This document shows positions 46,353 through 58,590 of a DNA stretch of 64,000 nucleotides, piece by piece. The stretch's first letter is position 1, and every line of letters starts with the position of its first letter. The translations under genes and the position numbers were made by a program. The DNA comes from Craterostigma plantagineum. Lineage: Eukaryota > Streptophyta > Magnoliopsida > Lamiales > Linderniaceae. Under the pieces are notes generated by a model. That model searched no databases, had not been told where the DNA came from, and was given only the letters and a program-made list of their open reading frames with translations. The stretch is from positions 62,001 to 126,000 of the forward strand of contig JAPQWV010000634.1 of NCBI GenBank assembly GCA_027422505.1. The letters run 5' to 3'.

Positions 46353-49300
46353 ATGAAGGCAAGCGTAAGTATGGTGAGAGGAAAAACAGCACCAAGGGCG
46401 AGTACTACGCTGCGGTCGAATTTTGAGCTAAAACAGCGTGTTGTTCTGGCTCTCAACAAGCTTGCAGATCGTGACACTTATCAAATTGGGGTCAAAGAGC
46501 TGGACAATACCGTTGAACAGTTGACACCCGATGAGGTTTCTCCCTTTCTTTCGTGCATATTAGATACAGACACTGACCAGAAAAGTGCAGTGCGCAAAGA
46601 ATGCATTCGCTTGATGGGTACGATGGCTACTTCCCATGGAGCACTTGTTTGTTCCCATCTACATAGAATGGTTGCTAGCATCGTCAAGCGGCTCAAAGAC
46701 TCGGATTCCGTTGTGCGAGATGCTTGTGTAGAGACAGTAGGTGTCTTGGCTTGTAAGCTCAGTGCTGTTAGAATGGACGCGGATTTTGTTTTTCGTTCAT
46801 TGGTTAAGCCGCTATTTGAAGCACTCGGCGAGCAGAACAAGTATGTGCAGTTTGGCTCGGCGTTGTGTTTGTCGCGGGTGGTTGATAGCATCCACGATCC
46901 TCCACCTTTGGTGTTGCAGAAGATGTTAGCAAGAACCGCGAAGTTGCTTAAGAACCCTCATTTCATGGCGAAACCAGCAGTCGTTGAGTTGAACAAAAGT
47001 ATCATTATGGTCAGCATTACCACTTTGAGACTATGCTCTTTGCTTCATTATTGATCTGTAGTATAGAGCTCGAATTCCTTCTTAGTTTTCTTCTTGAATG
47101 TTTCAGGCTGGTGGTACTACGACGCACAGTTCCTTGAAAGCTGCATTGTCTAGCATTCAGGAATCACTAAAGAACAGTGATTGGGCAACTCGTAAAGCTG
47201 CTTGTACTGCACTGGCAGATATTGCTTCTTGTGGTATGGCATGCTTAGGCTCGTATCGCTCTTCTTGCATCAGTTGCCTCGAAACTTGCCGCTTTGACAA
47301 GGTTTCTCATTTCTGCTACGTTAATTAATTTTCTGCACACTGAAACTTCATTTTATATGTCATTTTCTTTTTCTTTGTTTTCATTTCGGCTTTTGTTTCT
47401 ATTTAGGTAAAACCTGTGAGGGACATAGCTTTACACGCCTTGCAGCTTTGGAAAAATCTTCCTGTATCTGATACACTACTTGAACCTTCTGAGACTGGCT
47501 CTTCTACAAAGAGGTATCATTTAATTAAATGCTTATGCTCTTCAATGTGCTAAAAAATGCTGACGCATGCTAGATGATGAATGTTGTCTCATATTTTTTG
47601 AGTCAAGTTTTTAGTTCATATGAGTGATGGGTTTTCAGATGACTATGGAGATGTTACCAGCATCAGTAACTCGACCCCGAGGAATAATCTGGTTTCCAAG
47701 TATGGTGGTCAATTGTCTAAGAGAGTTCCTCTTTCTTCTAACAAACCTAAAACGATATTCTTAGAGAAGCCTCAACTATCAGAATCAAGTGAATGGACAA
47801 TAGAAATTGCAGTTCCAAAACATCAAAAGAACTCAGAGGTGGATCGTTCTGATGAGGAATACGACTGTAGTTCTGCTTCAAAGAGATGTGACATAAAAAC
47901 TTCCAAAACCAGTAACATCAAGAACATCGGATTTGATTATGTAAAAGTGGAAGAAAAACAAGAATGTTCATCTGTTTCTGAGATGATCAAGGAGCACTCA
48001 GACATATTCACTGAAAGTATCAAATCAGAAGCTGTACTCCCTTTTGACAAGTTCGATGATGATGCTAGTTTCTTGAAATCAACTGGAACTAGCCGAAGGT
48101 TTGCAACTGATGAAGTTAGCATCGAAGAGCAAAGATACCTAACAAGCATGCAACATAATGGAAGTCTCGATTCAACTGTTACAGATACAACCCCTCACCC
48201 AATTCATGGGTGTTGTATGCAAACAGCGAAAGACATGATTTTGATCAGAAAACAACTTGTGGAGATCGAAAACAAACAATCTAACTTGATGGAATTGCTG
48301 AAGGTAAACTAACAAACTTCTTCTTTCTTGCATGTTTTCGTTTCTTTTGCTCGTGCCTCATATCTTACGAGTTAACTTGATATTCACTCTTACATTTTCC
48401 AGGCATTTACAACATCAATGATGGACAGCGTGTCAACCGTGCAGTCGAAAGTCTCGAATCTCGAACAAGTGGTCAATAAAATGGCGCACAAACTCGCCAA
48501 TCTTGGGGAGACATATTCAGATGTCTCAACCAAACCCATGAAGTACAGTCCTAATGTCGTCTCTTCTAGGCTTTCTTCATGCTCTTCGAGGCCATCTGTG
48601 GAGAGCAGCAACAAGCAACCTCCTACATTACAACCCAGTAAGCATTCTGTAGCTTTTCAGAACTCATCCGCAAGAAGCAGACCAAGTGCTATGAAACAAA
48701 ACCTCGACATGTGGGCTGATACAACTCCAAAGCTAAAGAAGAGTCCTTTATCCAAGGAAAATCACGAAGATCGAATTAGGAACAATGGTTTATCGGGCCT
48801 AACTCCTCCTTCTAAGTCCAGGCTCAATAGACTACAGTCGACCGTTAATAAGAGTAGCAACCACCCATCAAACTCCATGAAAGATTACTTGTATAACGGT
48901 GATCTAGACTCAGCTTACGGCGAAGCCCTGAATTCGAGAAACGAGCTTATCTTGTTCGAGCTTTTGGATAAAACTGGTCCTTCGTTAGAATACCTCTCGC
49001 CAAAGATTGCATCTGAGCTTCTGAGCACATTGGCTACGTTCTTGTTGGAACAGAGATTCGTAGACTCTATCATGCCTTGGCTGCAGCAGGTAAGAAGCAA
49101 ATATATAAGTTATAAATCAATAGCTCATTTACATATTCGTCTATTCGTTCGTATAAATATTGAAGAACTCAGTTTTTTTGTTTTTTTTTTTCGGTAGCTC
49201 GCCGACCTGAGCTACGTTCACGGGCCGAATTACGTTTCGATTCCTGCGAAAGCAAAGAGAGACTTTCTACGCGCAATTCAGGAGACTGCAAAATTGGATC

Positions 49301-49368
49301 TGCTTAGTCTTTCGGAGAGAAGGTACGTATTCGAGCTCGGCAATATGTTGCATCAGATTTGGGCTTAA
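46353..49368 (+). CDS. TORTIFOLIA1-like HEAT-repeat microtubule-associated protein, 6 exons
   Basis: Exons 46353-47009, 47107-47301, 47407-47513, 47625-48303, 48403-49089 and 49198-49368 encode 831 residues. The N-terminal third is a HEAT-repeat domain (LALNKLADRDTYQIGVKELD, LVCSHLHRMVASIVKRLKDSDSVVRDAC, KNSDWATRKAACTALADIAS). The middle is Ser-rich with a predicted coiled coil (VEIENKQSNLMELLK, VSNLEQVVNKMAHKL). The C-terminal domain is conserved (LIFELLDKTGPSLEYLSPK-like and SIPAKAKRDFLRAIQET). The family binds cortical microtubules and shapes their dynamics; SPIRAL2/TORTIFOLIA1 mutants twist. The exact paralogue is not assigned. An alternative start is the second Met (46371). Exon 4 needs an acceptor without a good pyrimidine tract (ATATGAG at 47624), because the stronger nearby AGs give stops. 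Confidence 0.88.
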
Positions 49369-50056
49369 AGACATCTTTCAGTTTGAACTGAATAAATATC
49401 ATTTTGTGGAGATGATATATTGCATTGTATTTTGTATTTCTGGTGAATACTGATTGCGTTGCGTTCGTTATCCTTTTGGTTGACTTCATATCCACGAGTT
49501 AGTTGTTGAACTCGTTATATTAGCTCCTTATTACAGCTAACGTATCTGATTTTAATTACACTGAAAATAAAAAATATTTTCATACTACTTTGACTTTTTT
49601 CTCTAAAGAATGCTTGGAATTGGCTTTAAACTGAATATGAGTAGCCTAGCAACTGTTCTGAACATATTCTCGAAATATATAATTCTTGATTTAGATCATT
49701 GACCCAAGGCAGCTGATATGAATTAATTACAGCTACATACTAATTATAATCACACGGAAAGATCTTCATAGTATGTACAATTAAGGCAATTGATGTAATA
49801 GAAAGAAATGTCACTGTTACGCGTCACTTGCTCCTAATCCTAAACCATAGAATCCCAACATACAATTTAAAATGTCAACATAAGATCCAAATAAAATCTT
49901 TGATTCGGAAAACGTTTATCTACATTCGAGACTAAGCTTCTGCAGTGTTCAATTTACTACTTCCTCACTACCTATCAAAATCCATCCAACTATAAATACC
50001 CTAAACCAAAACCTAGGAACAACAACACACACCACACGGAGAAAGACTTGGAAAAA
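49369..50056. other. Spacer between the TORTIFOLIA1-like and cystatin-like genes
   Basis: 3' flank of one gene and promoter of the next. TATAAATA at 49991 serves the cystatin-like gene. No other feature is seen. Confidence 0.5.
49991..49998 (+). promoter_or_regulatory. TATA box of the cystatin-like gene
   Basis: TATAAATA lies 66 bases before the start codon and is followed by an ACAACAACACACACC leader, a typical short plant leader. Confidence 0.65.
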
Positions 50057-50392
50057 ATGCCTTTCAATCACCCTCCCATTTCCCTCGCATTCGCAGCGCT
50101 TTTGTTGATAACATCATCTTCGATAATCTTATGCAACGCATCGCCCGACGATGTAACGTTGGCTAAGTTCGCCTTGTCCGAGTACAAATCATTCGGCGGT
50201 CAAGACCTAATCTTCGAACGCATACTCAAGGTTCAGTCTGCGAGCGTAGATGGCTATGGAACAGATCACTACATCCTCATGTCTGCTAAGGATGCAACGG
50301 CTAACTTTGTCCTCGGAGAGTACGAGGTTGATGTCTTGGAGAAGCCCGACAAGAGTTTGATGCTCACTTCGTTTACTGTCATAAGGGCTTGA
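50057..50392 (+). CDS. Diverged secreted cystatin-like protein, 111 residues
   Basis: Intronless. A signal peptide (ISLAFAALLLITSSSIILCNA, about residues 8-28) precedes a small domain. LAKFALSEYKS resembles the phytocystatin helix signature LARFAVxEHN, and the following strands (FERILKVQSASV, DHYILMSAKDATA, YEVDVLEKPDKSLMLTSF) follow the cystatin order. The inhibitory QxVxG loop is replaced by SASVDGYG and the second tryptophan-bearing loop by KSLMLTSF. It therefore probably has the cystatin fold but may not inhibit papain-type proteases. The start at 50057 is the first ATG; a frame from TTG at 50048 is not needed. Alternative: an unrelated small secreted protein with chance similarity. Confidence 0.7.
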   Translation: MPFNHPPISLAFAALLLITSSSIILCNASPDDVTLAKFALSEYKSFGGQDLIFERILKVQSASVDGYGTDHYILMSAKDATANFVLGEYEVDVLEKPDKSLMLTSFTVIRA

Positions 50393-50834
50393 TGATGATG
50401 ATGATTCGGTTTTTATTATAAGGGTATTTATTAGCAAGTATGAAAATGAATAGAATAGAGATCCCATATCCCACTTCTTTATGATCTTGCTATGTTAAAC
50501 TATAGAATAAACCTTGTCGTGACTAAAGCCGCTTTCTTTGTTAATGGTATGTTTAGCACAGCCAGTGCAAATATTTCAAATTATTTTATATTTTAAGAAT
50601 TTTATATTATTAATTAAGTTATTTAAAAAATAAAATTTTAATTTGAAGATAGATAAACTTATAATAAATTTAAAGTATTAAGTGTAAAATTGTAATTATG
50701 TAAATAAGGGTAAAATTGTAGTTATACAATTAAGGATAAAATTATAATTAAGCAATAAGGGTAAAATCATTAAACATATAAAATTGACAAATCAATTTAA
50801 CAGTTTTTATGCACTGTGCGTTGTTTATTTAAGA

Positions 50835-51345
50835 GTATAGCTATTTCTATAGATGCTAACAATGGGCACACTAATTGAAATATTGTTATAGATGCTAAAA
50901 AAATGGACAGTTAAACGGAGATATCGACTAATCGTCCTTGAAGGAAAAATATTTATATAGATGCTAACAATTGTGGCACACTAATTGTAATATTATCCGA
51001 CCCAATATGTCTATGATCTTGTTGATTAACTGTTGGTTATTGACGCATAATATCATATAATACAACATTACAGTATAAAACGGAGTATCGACTCATCGCT
51101 CTTGTAGGAAAATATATATCTATAGATGCTAACAATGGGCACACTAATTGAAATATTATCCTATCAGATGTCTATGATCTTGTTTGTTAACTATTGATTA
51201 TTTTTAGGATAATATCATAAAATACGTTTACAGTATTTAAGATGGAGATATCGACTCATCTCCCTTATAGGGAAAAATATTTCTGTAGATGCTAACAATG
51301 GGCACACTAATAGAAATATTATCCTGCCTAATATGATCTTCTGAC
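50835..51345 (+). repeat. Tandem array with about 165-base period
   Basis: ATAGATGCTAACAATGGGCA and close variants occur at about 50848, 50956, 51121 and 51284, each followed by CACTAATTGAAATATT. GGAGATATCGACTCATC variants occur at about 50910, 51082 and 51245. Spacing is 163-165 bases for the complete units; the first unit is shortened by an internal deletion. No coding content and no known family. Confidence 0.75.
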
Positions 51346-51730
51346 AAGTCCTTAATGAAAAGTACCACACTCAAGCGAACATTATGCGTGTATTAAAGAG
51401 AATTGTTGAATATTCAATTAAGATAATCAAATAAATCAAGCAATACAAAACCAAAACGAGGATAACGAGTTAGTTTCCGGTCAAGATCAATAAAAGTCGT
51501 CAGACTTAAGCCGAAACACACACACACACACATGTTAGAAAACCCTACGGTAAGAAAAATCCAAAACCCTAGCTAATAAAAAACTATAATATTCACTAAC
51601 AGAACTCGTAGCCATAATTTAATCTCTTCACGATATAAAATTAATATTTGTTTTCATTTCTATTTTGTCTTTTTCTTTTTTGAAATTTCTGATGTCTTTT
51701 ACTTTTCTCTGATTCGTCCTAACCATATCA

Positions 51731-51739
51731 CTATATAAG
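51731..51739 (+). promoter_or_regulatory. TATA box of the CYP716 gene
   Basis: CTATATAAG lies about 90 bases before the start codon, with an ordinary AT-rich leader. Confidence 0.6.
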
Positions 51740-51826
51740 AAACCAACACGTTCAAACATGAGTATCCTATACTCGTTATATCGTCACAAATAATATCATT
51801 TTCACTTTAATCCTACAAAAAACACG

Positions 51827-53439
51827 ATGGATTTCTCCTCCCTTTGTACGCTATTTCTCGTTGTTATCTTCTTTTACCTTTCTTACCTTTTCTTGACTTT
51901 CAAGAAACGCACCGCCAAAACCACCACCCTATTATTACCACCGGGAAAAATAGGGTGGCCATTGATCGGAGAGACCCTCGAATTCCTTCGAAATTGCAAA
52001 ACGGGCCATCCCGAAAACTTTACATCGGATCGAATGGCTAAGTACTCTTCAAGAGCGTTCAAAACGCACATCCTAGGCGAGCCCATGGTGGTCCTATGCG
52101 GCCCTAACGGTAACAAATTCTTGTTCTCTAACGAAAACAAGCTCGTGAAACAATGGTGGCCAAGCAATCTCGATCGAATCTTCGAGCCCGATACCAAAAC
52201 AAACCTCGCCGAAGAAGGCAAGAAGCTCAAAAAAATCCCCCACGTGCTAAAACCCGAAACCCTAAAACCTCAGATCAGTACCATCGATGTAATAGCGAAT
52301 CAACATTTCTCAGATGAATGGGACGGTAAGAAGCAAGTTTTCGTATACCCTTTGGCTACAGAATTTACGTTGAGCCTCGCCTTTCGAATTTTCTTGAACA
52401 TCGACGACCCCGATAAGGTTCGTAGGCTTGCTGAGCCCTTCCATTGCTTGGCTTCGGGCATTCTTTCGATCCCTATAGACTTTCCTGGGACTCAATTCAA
52501 TAGAGCGCTGAAAGCTGCGAAAACTATCAGGAGAGAACTCTTATCCATCGTGGGACGAAGGAGAATCGATTTGAAAGATGGGAAATTATCGGCGAAGAAT
52601 GATATATTGTCGCAGATGATATTATCGAGCGATGGCGCAGATGAGAAGGTGTTTGAGAACGATTTAGATATCGTTAATAAGGTAATGGGATTTATCGTCG
52701 CCGGGCGCGATACGACTAGCATTGCTTGTACTTCTATCGTGAAGTACCTCGCTGAGTTGCCCCAAGTATACGAAAAAGTCTATAAAGGTAAACGAAAAAA
52801 AAAATCATTTTTTTTTTTGCGCGGGATTCGCAAGTGTTTTTCACTGATTTATTACGATGATCGACTACGCAGAACAAATCGAGATAGCGAGCGCAAAATC
52901 GAAAGGCGAATTGCTGAGCTGGGACGACGTACAGAAGATGAAATATTCGTGGAACGTCGCATGCGAAGCGCTAAGGCTTACGCCGCCTGCGCTCGGATCG
53001 TTTAGAGAAGCCATCGTCGATTTCGAATACGAGGGTTTCTTTGTCCCAAAGGGACATAAGGTGATAAAAAAAACCCTAATAAATGACTTGAATCTACATT
53101 TATCTATTTATTCTTTGAATTGACTTATGACAATCATCAGTTGCATTGGAGTGCCTACACAACTCACTTGGACCCGAAATATTTTCCCGACCCATTGAAG
53201 TTCGACCCGTCGAGGTTCGCTGGACGTGGGCCCGACCCTTACACATTCGTTCCTTTCGGCGGGGGCCGAGAATGTGCGCGGGGAGGGAATACGCAAGGGT
53301 CGAAATTCTCGTGTTTATGCATCACTTAGTGAATAGGTTCAAGTGGGAGAAAATCATACCAGACGAAAAAATCGTCGTCGATCCCATGCCCGTCCCCGAG
53401 AAGGGTTTGCCTATTCGATTATATCCCCACAACGTTTAA
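51827..53439 (+). pseudogene. CYP716: CYP716-family cytochrome P450 with a one-base frameshift in the haem-binding loop
   Basis: Exons 51827-52787, 52873-53060 and 53141-53439. The N-terminal membrane anchor (LFLVVIFFYLSYLFLTF), PPGKIGWPLIGETLEFL, the I-helix AGRDTTS, the ExxR motif in CEALRLTPP, and [21 protein letters not shown] are all present and typical of CYP716, a family that oxidises triterpene scaffolds such as beta-amyrin at C-28. At about 53261-53268 the frame slips by one base. Frame 1 continues RECARGG and stops at 53327-53329. The neighbouring frame continues [20 protein letters not shown] and ends normally at PHNV. The last exon is 299 bases, one short of a multiple of three. 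Everything else looks intact and no other break is seen, so this is either a very recent pseudogene, a null allele, or a sequencing error in a G/C run. Confidence 0.85.
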
Positions 53440-53741
53440 GTTCATCGTATATAAATTGTAAGAAGATTATTGATTTCTTTCTTTCTTTTTTTTTCCTTGA
53501 AGTTTATTGATTGTGCTACCAGTTAGGATGTGATGTTTATGTGTGTTGAATGTTACCATCAATTGTAAAAAGGATCATAACTTTATAAAAAACAAAATCA
53601 CAAGCAGTGGACACCAAGACAAAACACACAACTTGAATCTATTACACAACTTCGATATAGCTTTCGCTCTTAGTATGCGAAGAACATGACGCGCGGTATT
53701 TGATTATATCCTCGTAAAGGAAAAAGAAAACGTTCTCGAAT
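53440..53741. other. Convergent 3' flanks of CYP716 and the peroxidase gene
   Basis: About 300 bases of 3' UTR sequence from two convergent genes; nothing else is seen. Confidence 0.5.
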
Positions 53742-55308
<1,567 letters not shown>

Positions 55309-58300
55309 GATGTTATAGTAGTAGCTTAGAGCTCTTCTTTTAGATGAGTTTTCTAGTTATGGCTTTGTAGTTTTTGTCAAGTGTATTTATAGTGAAATTC
55401 GCCAAGGGATTGTACTCGAATATTTAGTTTTATATTTTTGAGCTCTTCTTTTGATTTTAGTATATTTATTTTATGGTTGAAATGAAAGCCAATTGTGACC
55501 GAGGATTATTCATCATGCGGGCCAGTCGTAGAATTAGTGATGAAAATAGTCAGAAACTGTATTTCCTAACATCGCACCGTCAGAAAATTTTATATGTAAG
55601 ATTATTACATCGATTCTCATTCGGTTACTTTTTTCGGATATCAAAAGGTTTCACATGCAAAGGTCAAAACCATTGGTATCTTCCATGGATAGCTTTGGGT
55701 AACAACTAAAATTTGACGTTGAAGGTTAATTAATACAAATTTTGGTTGTATCTGGAAAATAAAGCTATATGTATCGTATATCTAATTAATGAAATTTTGG
55801 ATTTATTAGCTAATAAAAGTCTAATGTTTGAACGGGTATTACATAATGTGGAGGATAACTATTCACTTTCTGGCATTTTGTATACATTAACTTGCTTTAC
55901 GAATCGTGTCTGACTTTACATTTTCTTTAAGTCACATGTTTAATGTACTTCCAAATCGAAAAAAGAAAAACGAAATTGCAAAGTAGCTCGCTTGATTGGA
56001 GTCGGTATGACATTTTATTTTTCCTGAATTGTAATATATATTCAACTAACTGGTGATATATACAAATATTATTATATATAAAGCAACTCTCTTGTTTTAG
56101 TCAAGAAGAAACAGCACTACTAGCAAACTTTGGAACGTTTACATTATGATTTACACATTAAGGAACTTAATTATTTAATAATATCTAACTCTTCGAAAGG
56201 TAATATATAATTACCTCGAGTTATCATTTTACGAGAGTGACACTTCATTGGTTCATTTATTTCAACCTTAGATATCTATACTATTATATAATAGGCTTGG
56301 GATGGATATAACATGCCACAATTTGGTCCCTCATGTAATTAATTAATAATTAAGTATTTTCACATCACTCCTAATTTTTATTTAATGTATTTATGAATCT
56401 ACAACTAAGGTTTCTTTTTATATATTTAAAAATTATATTTCATCTTAAACACTAAAAATGGTAATTTCAAAATTTAAAATAATTTCAATATAATTATTTT
56501 AAGCACATACCTCGGATGTGCAAAAAAGTACAAGTATAAATAAATGGTGATAATATCTTGAATCAAATCATATACACGACGATTTTTTTTTTGGGGGTAG
56601 ATTTAATTGGGATTATTTTTTTTTTCCTCAGAATCAATAATACAAATATATTAAATTGATGAACAAGTCAAATTTATACTAATTTTCCTCGAGTCGATTT
56701 GCATGAAAATGAAATTTTGAAAAAAAAATGTTTGTGTCGTTTCTGTTTGGTGAACTCGGAAGACTTCTGTAGTGAGGGAGAGATTTACGTTGACAATTTC
56801 TGGTCAAAGGATGAGAATAATGACGCGTTTTTATAACAAAAGAATTTAGTTACTATTACTATGTAATTTTTCAACGCGAAGATCACTTTCATAATCCATT
56901 TTAAGTCAATTAACGAACCACTCTGCATGAATTAGTCCACCGATTTCAATGTTATGGGTCGTAATAATTAAACGAATCGCAGCTATCTCCGCATATGATA
57001 TAGTCCGTCACATTATTTCAAAATTATGAAGAAATATTATAAAGTTCATTCCATATGCCTCGGCCCATCTATATTTCCTCCACAGCGCCCAAACCAAGAA
57101 AGAAGAATCACAAGCACATAATGTGTTTAACACAAATATATAGATAGTTACGTCATGAGTAATACCTCACCTTAATTAACTAGCAGCTATTTATCATCAT
57201 AACTTTAAACCTTCTACGACATTGCAACGTAGTGCATATAAAAATAAGTGTTTGATCTCCCCAAGTTTTCTCAAACCATAGACGTTTACCATCTTTTTTT
57301 TTTTTTTCTTACCAAGCATTTCAGTGCATGATTGCGTGGTAAGCTGTAATAAAAATGCTGTTTGTTTGCTAATTATTTTCGACCTTCATCGAACATATGT
57401 ATAAATATGTATAAAAATATTTTAATATAATAATTCAATAAAAATGATAAAAAGCTCGCATGCTGCGAGTTCGATAACGATGAAACTCCGAGTTCGAAAT
57501 CTTCGTAAAAATATGTATAAATACAGTTATATTGCTAAGTGCTCACTATTATAATAAAAATGAAAGTGAACTATTGAAGTAGGTTAGGTACACAATCTAA
57601 AGCTGAAATTAGAAAACTGAATCAACGGATTGGAGAATAATATTGTAGGATCGATAGGAAGATTGCCTTGAACGAAACGTAAGAAGTTGAGACCATTATT
57701 ATTTAAATCTTAGCGTCTCATATTCTAATGATTCTTAGTCACGATCGATTAGTGCGGATCCTACGAAGCATAACATATCAAGGAACAAATAATTAATATT
57801 ACCGTCATAATCGTTATCGCTATCCCTAACCTCATTGTAAGAATAAAAATAAAAAAAATATTACCCCCGACAAAAGCATTATTGCCATTGGAGACCGCGA
57901 ATTTGAACCACATATTTTTACTACATATGTAACCATTTTTATTAATTCTTTTTAATTAAGGGGTTATAAGTTAGTACTCTCATGGTTTCTTTACGCTGCA
58001 AGTGGTTCAGAAAGTAGGCCAAATACATTAAGGAATATTTAATGTCTTGAGCAAATTTATACATATCAAATGTCTTGTCTAGGCATTATGGTATATTACA
58101 TAAGCGGAATCAATTGCAATATTTCTATGTCATTTGTCGTATACAATACGAATTATATGGCGCAATTACGTAATGAAAGACATGATGCATATTATATCAT
58201 CAATTTTCTCAATAGCAAACAAACAAACATGATGTAGTAGTTTAGCTACATTGCAAACAAGGAAACAATAATATATGAATTCCCCGCATATTCTCCAATG

Positions 58301-58590
58301 TGGAACAGTTTAACTTAATCCCATAAAATTAAATCTTTGAAATTGCATGTTCTCTCAAACAACACAATACTCTTTAAATAACTGTCATCACTTAAATAAG
58401 TAATCATCGCAATAAAATTAACTTATCCACATTTAAAATAATTAAATAAAAGCACATCAAGCACACAAACGTTTCTTCCTCCTCGAAGGCATACAATACA
58501 ATACAACTCGTCTATATATATATATATGTACACTATATTACTACACGAAGAGCAATAATTCACTACAACTCCTCTCATATGATTTGAACA
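55309..58590. other. 3.3-kb AT-rich spacer between the peroxidase and aminotransferase genes
   Basis: The peroxidase promoter is at the left and the aminotransferase promoter (TA run at 58513-58526) at the right. The interior is AT-rich with no recognised gene, array or clear transposon ends. The 78-codon frame at 55473-55709 has no family resemblance. Confidence 0.5.
55383..55391 (-). promoter_or_regulatory. TATA box of the peroxidase gene
   Basis: On the minus strand TATAAATAC lies about 75 bases before the start codon. Confidence 0.6.

Larger units (their letters stand above)
50393..51826. other. Spacer between the cystatin-like gene and CYP716, with a tandem repeat
   Basis: AT-rich. It contains a degenerate tandem array of about 165-base units (50835-51345), a CA run near 51518-51530 and the CYP716 promoter. 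No gene is seen. Confidence 0.55.
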
